Shown here piece by piece: positions 43,919 through 51,689 of a stretch of 61,761 nt of DNA; position 1 is the stretch's first letter; each line of letters opens with the position of its first letter. The position numbers and the translations under genes are program-made. Source of the DNA: Gemmatimonadota bacterium (GTDB lineage: Bacteria > Gemmatimonadota > Gemmatimonadetes > Longimicrobiales > Longimicrobiaceae); the NCBI GenBank assembly GCA_031260285.1, contig JAIRKD010000110.1:1-61761 (forward strand), given 5' to 3'. Below the pieces are notes generated by a model, which was given only the letters and a program-made list of their open reading frames with translations, did not search any database and was not told the origin of the DNA.

Positions 43919-45076
43919 ATGATCCTTTACGCAATTGTATTCCTGATCGCCTGGAACGCTGTCTGCTGGCTGGTTCTGGGACGGCTTTTCGCTCCCGTAC
44001 TTCCCGGGGGATGGTGGACAGTGCTCGGGCTGGCGGTGTTCTGCATCCTGCCATTCCCGTTGTTTGTGGATGGAGTTGCGGGTGGGGGATATCCCTCCGC
44101 CCTTACCCGTATCCTGGTTTTCCGACCCTTCTGGTACACACAGCTTTCTCTTCCTCTGCTGACCGGGGCGGGTCTGATCGGTGCGTTTACGGGCCTGCTC
44201 TTCGGGTATCCGGGCACGGGTGGGCGGCTGGCGGTCAAGGCTGTAGGTGTGCTGCTGATGACGCTGGTGGTTGCGGGATACCTCGGTTCACGCCGTCTGG
44301 CGGTGCGCGAGCTGGAGTTCAGCTTCCCGAACCTTCCCGCTTCCTTTGATGGCCTGCGTGTGGCACAGCTCTCGGATCTCCATGTGGGGCCGCAGACGTC
44401 AAAGCGGCATCTCACCCGGATTCTGGAGGAGGTCCGTGCCGCATCCCCCGATCTGGTCGCGCTGACGGGCGACCAGGTTGATGATTACGCAGGGGATCTG
44501 GTGCCCTTCAAGGCCGCCTTCCAGGAGCTCTCCGCGCCGGAAGGCGTTTTTGTGATCACCGGCAACCACGATGTCTACGCCGGGTGGAACGAAGTTCGGG
44601 CGGGGATGGAAGACATGGGATTCACCGTTCTGGTGAATGAGGCCATCCCTCTCAGGCGGGGTGATGAGGAGATCTGGATCGCGGGGACGGGAGATCCGGC
44701 GGGACGCAGCCGGCCGGCGCGGGGCGGGGAAGATGCGGCTCCCGATCTGGACCATACTGTCGCGGAGATCCCGGAAGATGCTTTCTCGCTGGTGCTCGCC
44801 CACAACCCCTCCCTCTGGCCGGGCCTCGCCGGGCGTGGGGTTGAGCTGACGATCAGCGGGCATACCCACTACGGACAGTTCTCGATTCCCGCCCTGCACT
44901 GGAACCTTGCCGGGATGTTCCTTCCATATTCGATGGAAACATACCGGCAGCCGGATGGGGCAGCTCTCTACATCAATCCCGGCACCAACTTCTGGGGGAT
45001 CCCCCTGCGGATCGGTCACCCGGCGGAGGTCACGGTGATTACGCTTCGGCGGGGACCGGTGAATGATGGTCGGTGA
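43919..45076 (+). CDS. Membrane-anchored metallophosphoesterase (YaeI-like)
   Basis: A 385-residue protein with four hydrophobic segments in the first 125 residues, then a calcineurin-type phosphoesterase domain. The dinuclear metal motifs appear in order: SDLHVG near residue 145, GDQVDD, GNHD, and near the end SGHTHYGQ. Relatives cleave nucleotide or lipid phosphodiesters, for example UDP-diacylglucosamine. The presence of several helices and a linker (RRLAVREL) just before the domain is the usual layout of this group. It lies close behind msrB and converges on the DUF4159 gene. Confidence 0.88.
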   Translation: MILYAIVFLIAWNAVCWLVLGRLFAPVLPGGWWTVLGLAVFCILPFPLFVDGVAGGGYPSALTRILVFRPFWYTQLSLPLLTGAGLIGAFTGLLFGYPGTGGRLAVKAVGVLLMTLVVAGYLGSRRLAVRELEFSFPNLPASFDGLRVAQLSDLHVGPQTSKRHLTRILEEVRAASPDLVALTGDQVDDYAGDLVPFKAAFQELSAPEGVFVITGNHDVYAGWNEVRAGMEDMGFTVLVNEAIPLRRGDEEIWIAGTGDPAGRSRPARGGEDAAPDLDHTVAEIPEDAFSLVLAHNPSLWPGLAGRGVELTISGHTHYGQFSIPALHWNLAGMFLPYSMETYRQPDGAALYINPGTNFWGIPLRIGHPAEVTVITLRRGPVNDGR

Positions 45077-45082
45077 GCCGGA

Positions 45083-45955
45083 TCACTGCGTCATCGAGTA
45101 GAGAGCGATATTCACCGCCAGCGCATACGCCTTTGGTGAGAAGAGCGCGAAGTAGGTAGGATCCACACCTTCACGCTCCATTCCGTCGCCGATATCGGTA
45201 TTGTGGGTCATGAGGACCATCACACGTCCCCGATCGTCAACAATCGCGCTGATGGAGGGTTTGTCACTTCCATAGCCCCGGGATTCGTACGTCAGGCCGC
45301 TCCGCCGCCAGGCCTGAAAGCTGGGCATCTGGGGGGCTTCTTCAAAGAAATAGAAGGAGGACATCAGCGGATGGTTCTTATCGAGCTGTATGTGGCTGTA
45401 GCCGGGAAGGATCCGGGACAGCTCCTCCTGCCAGTGCTGCATCGACTGGTCACCCCAGAAGTCGTCCACCCAGAGGAAGCCACCTTTCAGAAGGTAGGCA
45501 CGCAGCGCTTCCACCTCCGGGTCGGAGAAGACCGCGCCGCCGACATCCGAGGTGAAGAGGAAGGGGCATCCGAAGAGGTTCTCATCGGTGGCGAGGACCA
45601 CACCGTCCGCAAAGCCGCCATCCTCGTAGGTGTTGATCGGAGCGGTGGTGAACTCACCGAGGCGCCACATGAAGTTGCGGACCGCCAGGGGGTAGTCAGT
45701 CTCCCATCCGCGTTTCCCACCCGCGTTCCGCACCCGGTTGAAGGCCAGCCAGCAGCCGAAGAACCCCTCGCGCATGGAGGGCATCATTTCGCGCTGATGG
45801 TAGCCACCGGCCCACCCCGCTCCCATGAATTCTCCCCACTGTGCTTCAGCCGGGGTCGCGGAGCTGATCGTGATGATCATACCGGTAAGCAGACCAGAGA
45901 GCACACCGGCAAGAGAGCCTGAGGGCCGGGATGCGGGGCGGAAAAGGGTTCTCAT
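45083..45955 (-). CDS. DUF4159 secreted protein
   Basis: A 290-residue protein with a signal peptide ending in AEAQ, followed by one DUF4159 domain. Typical phrases: YPLAVRNFMWRL near residue 90, ENLFGCPFLF, AYLLKGGFLWVDDFWG and HNTDIGDG. DUF4159 has a flavodoxin/ThuA-like fold; it has no proven activity, and the protein is probably periplasmic. Common in Gemmatimonadota, Planctomycetota and related phyla, in my recollection. ATG at 45955. It faces the metallophosphoesterase gene. Confidence 0.85.
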   Translation of the reverse strand: MRTLFRPASRPSGSLAGVLSGLLTGMIITISSATPAEAQWGEFMGAGWAGGYHQREMMPSMREGFFGCWLAFNRVRNAGGKRGWETDYPLAVRNFMWRLGEFTTAPINTYEDGGFADGVVLATDENLFGCPFLFTSDVGGAVFSDPEVEALRAYLLKGGFLWVDDFWGDQSMQHWQEELSRILPGYSHIQLDKNHPLMSSFYFFEEAPQMPSFQAWRRSGLTYESRGYGSDKPSISAIVDDRGRVMVLMTHNTDIGDGMEREGVDPTYFALFSPKAYALAVNIALYSMTQ

Positions 45956-46124
45956 GGGCTTTGCTGGAACGCGGGGCTTTGACGGGCGGCCGGGTCATCC
46001 GGCCGAATTCCTATACCGGGTAGATGGATCCGGAGTTCCGGCCTCGGGCATCCTGGAAAACCGGGACCGGGAAACGCCTCGAAGATGCTGACGGATCCTC
46101 CCCGGTCCGATGCACGAACTCCAG

Positions 46125-46158
46125 CCGGATCATACCGGATCATACCGGATCATACCGG
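46125..46158. repeat. Short tandem repeat, CCGGATCATA x3
   Basis: The 10-base unit occurs three times in direct succession (46125-46154) and then starts again (CCGG). It lies in the intergenic region between the DUF4159 gene and the terminator of the barrel-protein gene. A simple sequence expansion or a set of protein sites; no evidence favours either. Confidence 0.85.
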
Positions 46159-46181
46159 GCGCGCGTATCATCATTAAACAG

Positions 46182-46214
46182 TCGGGGGCGGCCGGATGAA
46201 CCGGCCGCCCCCGA
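46182..46214 (-). terminator. 14-bp perfect hairpin behind the outer-membrane protein gene
   Basis: Arms 46182-46195 and 46201-46214 (TCGGGGGCGGCCGG and complement) with loop ATGAA lie 23 bases past the stop on the minus strand; a short T-containing tail (CTGTTTA) follows. Likely transcript end for 46238-47497. Confidence 0.75.
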
Positions 46215-46237
46215 AAGTTACCGTTACCGTTCCGGGA

Positions 46238-47497
46238 TCAGCCGCGCGGGCGGATCACTTCACGGAGCTGGTAAGGCTGGAACTCGCAGCCAGGGCGAAC
46301 CGGCAGGTAGACCACCTGCCAGGGCGCAGTGGTATTCGCCTCAGCGAAGACCGGCGTGCCCTGATACTCACCCACACGCTGGAGCTGCGCCGGCGTGATC
46401 ATGCGGGTTACCCCGTACTTCACGTGCGCATTGTTGTTGAAGGTGATCTCGTTCGACTGAAGGAACCAGGACGCGCCCGCCGCATAGTTCGGGACTGTCA
46501 CCGGATGCACCTCATTGAACGGCCGGCCGTTCACAAGTGTGTCGCCCGTGGCCGGACGATAGACCGCCGAGATCATCCCGAGCTGTCCATTGTCAACCAC
46601 GCACACCTGGATCGCCCGCTCGGCCGGAGGCGGAGGAGGCGCCGGCGCCGGCGGAACCGGAACAACCGGGGCCAGGACCTGCCCGAAAGCAACCTTCACC
46701 CCCGCAGTCGCGCGGCCGGTGAAAGCCGTCTTCCGCGAGAAATCAACGAGGTCGAAGGGGATCTCCTGTGCAGGCTCGATCAGGATGCCATCAAACTCGT
46801 TACGAACCGGTGCGCGATAGACGTTGCCGCCCAGCTCGCCGTAGAATCCGACGTTGCCACCCAGGCCGAGAATGTCAAATCCGAGACCAAACGTCATCTG
46901 CGGAACGGTCCGGTTTCCGGCGTCGTAGCAGAGACCCACCGAGGTGAAGTCCGCAACGCAGGAGATGGTGTCGCCCGAGATGAGCAGAAGGTCCGGAGCA
47001 CCCGACGAGAAGTTCGTCCAGAGAGCTCCACCGCCCAGCCACGCGTACGACGAGGCAAGGAAGTTGGTCCCTGAGTTCATCCAGGGCTTGAAGGTGAGGC
47101 TCAGGTCCGCCATCCAGGTGTTGACCGGCCAGCCGCTGGTGTTACGCAGCGCGTCCGGAACCAGAATCTGGGTCTCGTTGTCAATCAGCGTGATGAACTC
47201 CGCGCTGGTTGTCGGCGACCGCATCGGCATGTACGTCCCGTTCAGACGTGTGCCGAGCCGGCGGTTGAACCAGTATGTGCCGGTTGCACCGAAGGCCGGT
47301 GACCAGCCGCTTCCGAAATTCTCTCCACCCAGAGAGAACCAGTCACTGGTCCAGGCACCACCAGCATAGAGACCCAGATCAAACTTGTGATACAGGATCT
47401 CGCGGTCCCGGTAGTCCCGATCCCGGTACTGTGCCTCGGCCGAAGTGACCCCGGCGAGTACCGCCATGACCGTCATCGCTCCAAAAACTCGTTTCAT
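46238..47497 (-). CDS. Outer-membrane barrel protein with Pro-rich hinge and C-terminal domain
   Basis: A 419-residue secreted protein. Signal peptide to AEAQ near residue 23; residues 30-275 alternate as beta strands (LGLYAGGAWTSDWF, GSGWSPAFGATGTYWF, FGLGFDILGLGGNVGF) and look like an OmpA-size barrel. Then a hinge PVPPAPAPPPPPAE, and a C-terminal domain of about 125 residues (QVCVVDNGQLGM, YRPATGDTLVNGRP, YGVTRMI) which is not the OmpA peptidoglycan-binding fold as I know it. Start is preceded by GGAGGTGG. It probably links the outer membrane to something in the periplasm. Confidence 0.75.
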   Translation of the reverse strand: MKRVFGAMTVMAVLAGVTSAEAQYRDRDYRDREILYHKFDLGLYAGGAWTSDWFSLGGENFGSGWSPAFGATGTYWFNRRLGTRLNGTYMPMRSPTTSAEFITLIDNETQILVPDALRNTSGWPVNTWMADLSLTFKPWMNSGTNFLASSYAWLGGGALWTNFSSGAPDLLLISGDTISCVADFTSVGLCYDAGNRTVPQMTFGLGFDILGLGGNVGFYGELGGNVYRAPVRNEFDGILIEPAQEIPFDLVDFSRKTAFTGRATAGVKVAFGQVLAPVVPVPPAPAPPPPPAERAIQVCVVDNGQLGMISAVYRPATGDTLVNGRPFNEVHPVTVPNYAAGASWFLQSNEITFNNNAHVKYGVTRMITPAQLQRVGEYQGTPVFAEANTTAPWQVVYLPVRPGCEFQPYQLREVIRPRG

Positions 47498-48232
47498 TTC
47501 CGACCACCTCCGGACATCGGGTTACCCGTTCCCGCCCTCCTTACCGGTGGCGGGAGTGCCAGGACATCCTGGCTCCAATTCGCGATTCCAACCGTTCCGC
47601 GGGGCTTCGAATCCACCCTGCGCGGTCCTGGAACCGCTGCTGGGCGCGACCTCCGCGCCTTCCGTCCCTTCTTCTGCCTCTCCTTCCGCACTCCCTCGGA
47701 ATGCGTCGGGAAAGCGCCGGATTACGGGACGTGGTTACCTACTGCATGCCTTGGGCCCCCGGCGTCGGAGAGAGGTGGTTCTCCTGTTGATCCTGTGAAC
47801 CGTGAACGCCAGTTCCGGCATCCCGTAACTCCTGGTCCCTGTCCGGCCCGGGAGAGGAACCGGGAGTGGTATGACAGGGTTTCCAGTAAGCCCGGCCTTG
47901 TGTGTCGCACGGCGTGGGTGCAACACAATCGATGTCCTGCGCGGATGGATGTGTGTGAAGACATGCAGAAGGCATGCGGGATCCGGCACTTTCCATGGAA
48001 GAAGTTGTGCCGCTTCCGGCCTGCGGAGAATGTGTGCTGCCAGCCCGGATGCGGTATATTTGGGAAAAGAGTGTGGTTGTGCGGGTCCTCCGGGAGTTCC
48101 GCGGAAGGGATGGGGGTGAGAGGGAGCTGAGGCGTCCATGCCGCGTTTTCCGGTGGGGACTCCCCGGGGAAACCCGGGAGCATGGGGCCCGGTGGGGGCA
48201 TCTGGATACAGGAAGAGAAGAAAGAGGGATGG
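47498..48232. other. Largest non-coding gap of the window (735 bases)
   Basis: Lies between divergent genes. Several open frames overlap here on both strands, but none has a ribosome site, a domain or sensible composition. A GC-rich imperfect palindrome around CCCCGGGGAAACCCGGG (48161-48178) sits near the right end, in the probable 5' leader of the CuA-protein gene. I see no tRNA or known riboswitch pattern. A regulatory RNA is possible, unproven. Confidence 0.4.
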
Positions 48233-48742
48233 ATGGAAACAAAAGATGACCTCCGACGCAGGGCTGATCCTCTGGGAGTGATGTACGTTCTTGCCGCGGC
48301 TGCTCTGCTGTTCGGGTCGCTGGTGAGTGTCCTGCTGGTTTTCCTCCCCCGGGGGGAGAGTATGGCCTCGGATGATGTCTACACTCCCGGTTCGATCGAG
48401 GGCTTCCGTCCGCTTGTGGACGCTGTGCTGGATGTGGAACCGACAGGGGTGACCCGGATGGGAGAGAACCGCTTCCGGGTGGTTATGGAGGCGTTCAACT
48501 GGGGCTTCCTTCCGGAGGAGATCCGGGTTCCGGCGGGTGCGGAAGTTGTGTTCCGCGCCCGCTCGGTGCAGGACTTCCATGGCCTGGCGATCGCCGGGAC
48601 GGATATCATCCTTTCTCTCCGAGGGAATGAAATCGCGGAGGCTGTCCATACCTTCACAGAGCCCGGTGAGTACACCTTCATCTGTGCGGACTACTGCGGG
48701 GCGGGGCATGCTTCGATGATCGGGAAGATCATCGTCGAATGA
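48233..48742 (+). CDS. Orphan cytochrome c oxidase subunit II-like CuA protein (ba3 type)
   Basis: A 169-residue protein with one N-terminal membrane helix (about residues 17-38) and a periplasmic cupredoxin domain. The complete CuA site is present: His in DFHGLAI, the Cys pair in ICADYCGAGH with its His, and Met in ASM. The closing phrase GEYTFICADYCGAGHASM matches subunit II of ba3-type oxidases. CuA accepts electrons from cytochrome c. No subunit I gene is adjacent; instead the next ORF, an APC permease, overlaps by four bases. ATG follows GAGGGATGG. It may serve an oxidase encoded elsewhere or act as a separate electron or copper carrier. Confidence 0.87.
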   Translation: METKDDLRRRADPLGVMYVLAAAALLFGSLVSVLLVFLPRGESMASDDVYTPGSIEGFRPLVDAVLDVEPTGVTRMGENRFRVVMEAFNWGFLPEEIRVPAGAEVVFRARSVQDFHGLAIAGTDIILSLRGNEIAEAVHTFTEPGEYTFICADYCGAGHASMIGKIIVE

Positions 48743-50067
48743 GTCGGGAGATTCCGTCAGCTCCGGTTGCGCAGGGGGTTCACCCGGCAGAACAGGGTGG
48801 CGGGGCCCGTCTGCGGCGGGATCTCGGCCTGATGGACGCGGTGGGGGTGGGCTTCGGCGCGATTGTCGGGGCGGGGATCTTTGTGGTATCGGGCGTGGCT
48901 GCAGGGGTTGCGGGTCCTGCTTTCCTGATCGGCCTGATCATCGCGGCGGCCGCGGCGGGGTGTAACGCGCTGAGCTCGGCACAGCTGGCGGCTGAGTACC
49001 CCAACGCCGGTGGCGCATATGAGTACGGCTACCGGACGTTGAACCCCTGGGCCGGCTTCGCGGCCGGCTGGATGTTTCTCACCAGCAAGATCGCCGCTGC
49101 CGGCACCGTCGCGCTGGGTCTGGCAGGGTATGTGGACGCCCTTTTCCCACGCTTCCCTCCAAGGGTGATCGCGGTACTCGCGATTCTTCTCTTCACCTTC
49201 CTCAACTATCGCGGAATCCGTCGGTCGGCGCGGGCCAATCTGCTGATCGTGGTGTTTTCCGTTGGAGCGCTTCTTCTTTTTGCGGGCTTCGGGGTTCCCT
49301 CGTTCCGGATGGAGAATCTGCGGCCGTTTGCGCCGGGTGGATTCCGCGGAGTGCTGGAGGGTGCGGCGCTTCTCTTCTTTGCCTTCACGGGATACGCGCG
49401 GATCGCGACACTTGCGGAGGAAGTCACGGAGCCGGAAAGGATCATTCCGCGGGCGATCGGCATCACGATTGTCGGGGTGATCGTTCTCTATCTCGTGGTG
49501 TCACTTGTGGCGGTGGGAGCAATCGGAGCTGGCGGGTCTTCCGGCATGGCGTCTTCCTCCGCGCCGCTGTACCTCGCCGCTGAGGCTGCCGGCGGGCGCC
49601 GTCTCGCGGCTCTGGTTGCGGCCGGAGGGATCGCCGCGATGCTGGGTGTCATCCTGTCCCAGCTGCTCGGATTGTCCCGGGTGGTCTTCGCGATGGCGCG
49701 GCGGGAGGATCTGCCGGCCTTTCTGAGCCATATCCATCCTCTCACTCGCGTACCGGACCGGGCGATCCTTCTGGTTGGAGGGCTTGCGGCGGTGACCACA
49801 GCCATCGGTACTCCGCTGGGAATCACTTCAACCGCCGCGTTTGCCATCCTCCTCTACTATACCATCGCAAACCTGGCGGCGTTACGGATGCCTCGCGCGG
49901 CGAAGCGGTACCCGGACGTGGTGCCGGCAGCGGGGCTCGTCGGGTGTGTGGTTCTCGCCTTCTCTCTGTCTGCAGCAACCATCCTCGCGGGGATAACGAT
50001 GCTTGCGGTGGGCATCCTTTACCGGGTCGGACGGGTCATCCTCACAAAACGGATGAGCCCGCAGTAG
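48739..50067 (+). CDS. APC-superfamily amino acid permease
   Basis: A 442-residue transporter with about 12 helices. The helix 1 motif GFGAIVGAGIFVVSG is typical of the APC family, where the backbone around GAGIF binds the amino group. Additional: EYPNAGGAYEYGYR and YARIATLAEEVTEPER. Likely a cation- or proton-coupled amino acid or amine importer; substrate unknown. Its ATG overlaps the stop of the CuA protein gene (ATGA), so production is coupled. This pairing is odd because the two proteins have no obvious shared pathway. Confidence 0.9.
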   Translation: MSREIPSAPVAQGVHPAEQGGGARLRRDLGLMDAVGVGFGAIVGAGIFVVSGVAAGVAGPAFLIGLIIAAAAAGCNALSSAQLAAEYPNAGGAYEYGYRTLNPWAGFAAGWMFLTSKIAAAGTVALGLAGYVDALFPRFPPRVIAVLAILLFTFLNYRGIRRSARANLLIVVFSVGALLLFAGFGVPSFRMENLRPFAPGGFRGVLEGAALLFFAFTGYARIATLAEEVTEPERIIPRAIGITIVGVIVLYLVVSLVAVGAIGAGGSSGMASSSAPLYLAAEAAGGRRLAALVAAGGIAAMLGVILSQLLGLSRVVFAMARREDLPAFLSHIHPLTRVPDRAILLVGGLAAVTTAIGTPLGITSTAAFAILLYYTIANLAALRMPRAAKRYPDVVPAAGLVGCVVLAFSLSAATILAGITMLAVGILYRVGRVILTKRMSPQ

Positions 50068-50160
50068 CCCAGGCAGCGGCAGATCTCCTGTCTCCTATGG
50101 AGCCGTCGGAGCGGTTCCCTCGTCCGGCGCCGCTCCAGTCGACCTGACCCGCCCTCCCGT

Positions 50161-50370
50161 TCAGCGCTGTTTCCAGGAAAGCTGAAATTCCAGCTCGTTT
50201 TCCTCGCCCTCACGCTCATGCACAATCGCACGGACTGCTGAGGGAGGAACCCGGACGGATTTCGAGCCAACCCCGATCGTAAACGGATTGCCTGATTCAA
50301 CGGCATCAGCCAGACGGCGCAGGCGGATCGCAAACTGGTAGCGGCTGAGAGTTTCTTCGATTTCAGACAT
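50161..50370 (-). CDS. Small amphi-Trp domain protein
   Basis: A 69-residue protein matching the amphi-Trp domain family: SEIEETLSRYQFAIRLRRLA, then ESGNPFTIGVGSKSVRVP and an acidic strand ending ELEFQLSWK. The family is named for its amphipathic strand near a Trp, and its role is not known. The frame is open far upstream with nothing recognisable, so ATG 50370 was taken. Weak ribosome site. It converges on the APC permease gene. Confidence 0.82.
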   Translation of the reverse strand: MSEIEETLSRYQFAIRLRRLADAVESGNPFTIGVGSKSVRVPPSAVRAIVHEREGEENELEFQLSWKQR

Positions 50371-50654
50371 GAGTTTTGTCGGATGCTGGAGTTCGGGAAG
50401 ATCGGAATTCTTCGAGACCCGGGCTGGAAGACTGGAGAGGCCCGATACTTCCGGGACCATACTCCGGGGACCACTCTGATACTGACAACTCCCGCCACAA
50501 ACAACGTTTTCTGACGGAAAAATCCGGAAGATCCTCTTCGCCCCGGGTATCCGGGAAACAGAAGCCTGTCCTGAGAAGTGATCCGGCTCCGCGGGGAGGG
50601 AACCGGGCCCGGCGGGCACCCTCGGGGGCGCCCGCCGGAAATCGGATCAGGAGA

Positions 50655-51281
50655 TTACTCCGTTACACGCAGGTCGGTGACCAGAACACCGGGAAGGCGG
50701 TGGTTGACCCGGACGCCCCAGATGCCATCGGTGGAGAGGCCCGGAACCCGGGGCATGGTGTGTACAACCGTGCCGTTCACGACAAACTCCGTGGACTGGG
50801 CACCCACACGCACCTGCAGCGCGTTGACGGAAGGAGTTCCCTCGAACTTCCGCACAGCCGCTTCGGGTGTCCGGCCGATGACATCGTGTGTCATCTCGTC
50901 GTTCATCCGGTGCTTCACGAGGAAGCTGCCATCCTGCGCGACAAGGAAGTAGAGGTAGCTCTGCTGACCACCCTCAAGCTGCGACCCGCCGAATACCAGA
51001 CCGTAGTAGTTCACATGGTCGCTGGCGGCCTGCAGGGTGAACGTTCCACTCAGGGTGTACGTTCCCGATGCCGTATTGGCGGTGTTCCAGGCAACAACGG
51101 CCGGTCCGGTTTTGATCAGCGTGCCGCCCTGTTCTGATGTGACAACAACATCCGGCGTATCATCTGGATCCGAGGCGCTGGTGCTCTTGTCCACCCGCAG
51201 ATGCAGGTTGGCCGGGGCCTGTGCGGAAAGAGGAGCCGCAATCAGGAGCGCGGCGACCGCAAGCGCAAAACGAGTCATCAT
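50655..51281 (-). CDS. Secreted lectin/glucanase-fold (DUF1080/LamG-like) protein
   Basis: A 208-residue secreted protein. Signal peptide to LSAQ near residue 20. The remainder looks like a jelly-roll with ConA-like features: SGTYTLSGTFTLQAA, YYGLVFGGSQLEGG, YLYFLVAQDGSF and DGIWGVRVNH, similar to the 3-keto-disaccharide hydrolase and LamG folds. A carbohydrate-binding role is plausible but not shown. The ATG at 51281 is preceded by AGAGGAACCAG. Single gene. Confidence 0.72.
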   Translation of the reverse strand: MMTRFALAVAALLIAAPLSAQAPANLHLRVDKSTSASDPDDTPDVVVTSEQGGTLIKTGPAVVAWNTANTASGTYTLSGTFTLQAASDHVNYYGLVFGGSQLEGGQQSYLYFLVAQDGSFLVKHRMNDEMTHDVIGRTPEAAVRKFEGTPSVNALQVRVGAQSTEFVVNGTVVHTMPRVPGLSTDGIWGVRVNHRLPGVLVTDLRVTE

Positions 51282-51411
51282 CTGGTTCCTCTGAGGATGG
51301 GAGAACAAAAGCCCAAGGGGTCATCCAAACTATATGGGGGGACGCTGGGGGTCAATTCATCAGAGACCTGACAAACTGCCGGATCATTCACCGGATCATC
51401 CTTCCATTCTC

Positions 51412-51486
51412 CCCCCAACCGGATTGCAGGGGAGCCGGCCTCCGTTCAGGGCATCCCTGCAACACCATAACCCCCAACCGGATTGC
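51412..51486. repeat. Pair of 16-base direct repeats
   Basis: CCCCCAACCGGATTGC occurs at 51412-51427 and 51471-51486, 59 bases apart, each followed by a G-run, making each copy a C-run/G-run palindrome of about 20 bases. They lie in the 408-base gap (51282-51689) between the divergent lectin-fold and quinoprotein genes, which otherwise holds no gene. Confidence 0.85.
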
Positions 51487-51689
51487 GGGGGGAACCGGGG
51501 GCAGGAGAGAGCAGCTTCCGGGAACGGCTGCCAGTGGATCGGGGAGCGGGATTCAGGGGTATCGGACCGCCGGATCCGGTGTTCGAGAGTATTGCCGGAG
51601 CGTTTCCGTTGATGGATGCTTATATTGATCTGTTCACGTCCTCTGGTGTCCATTGTTTTCCCACGTCTCGCCCCGGCGAGGTCTTCATC

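Noticed and set aside
47735-48709. 324-codon minus-strand frame spanning the largest gap and the CuA gene
   Set aside because: Overlaps the CuA-domain gene antisense, no signal peptide, no domain, His/Pro/Arg-rich composition of a shadow.
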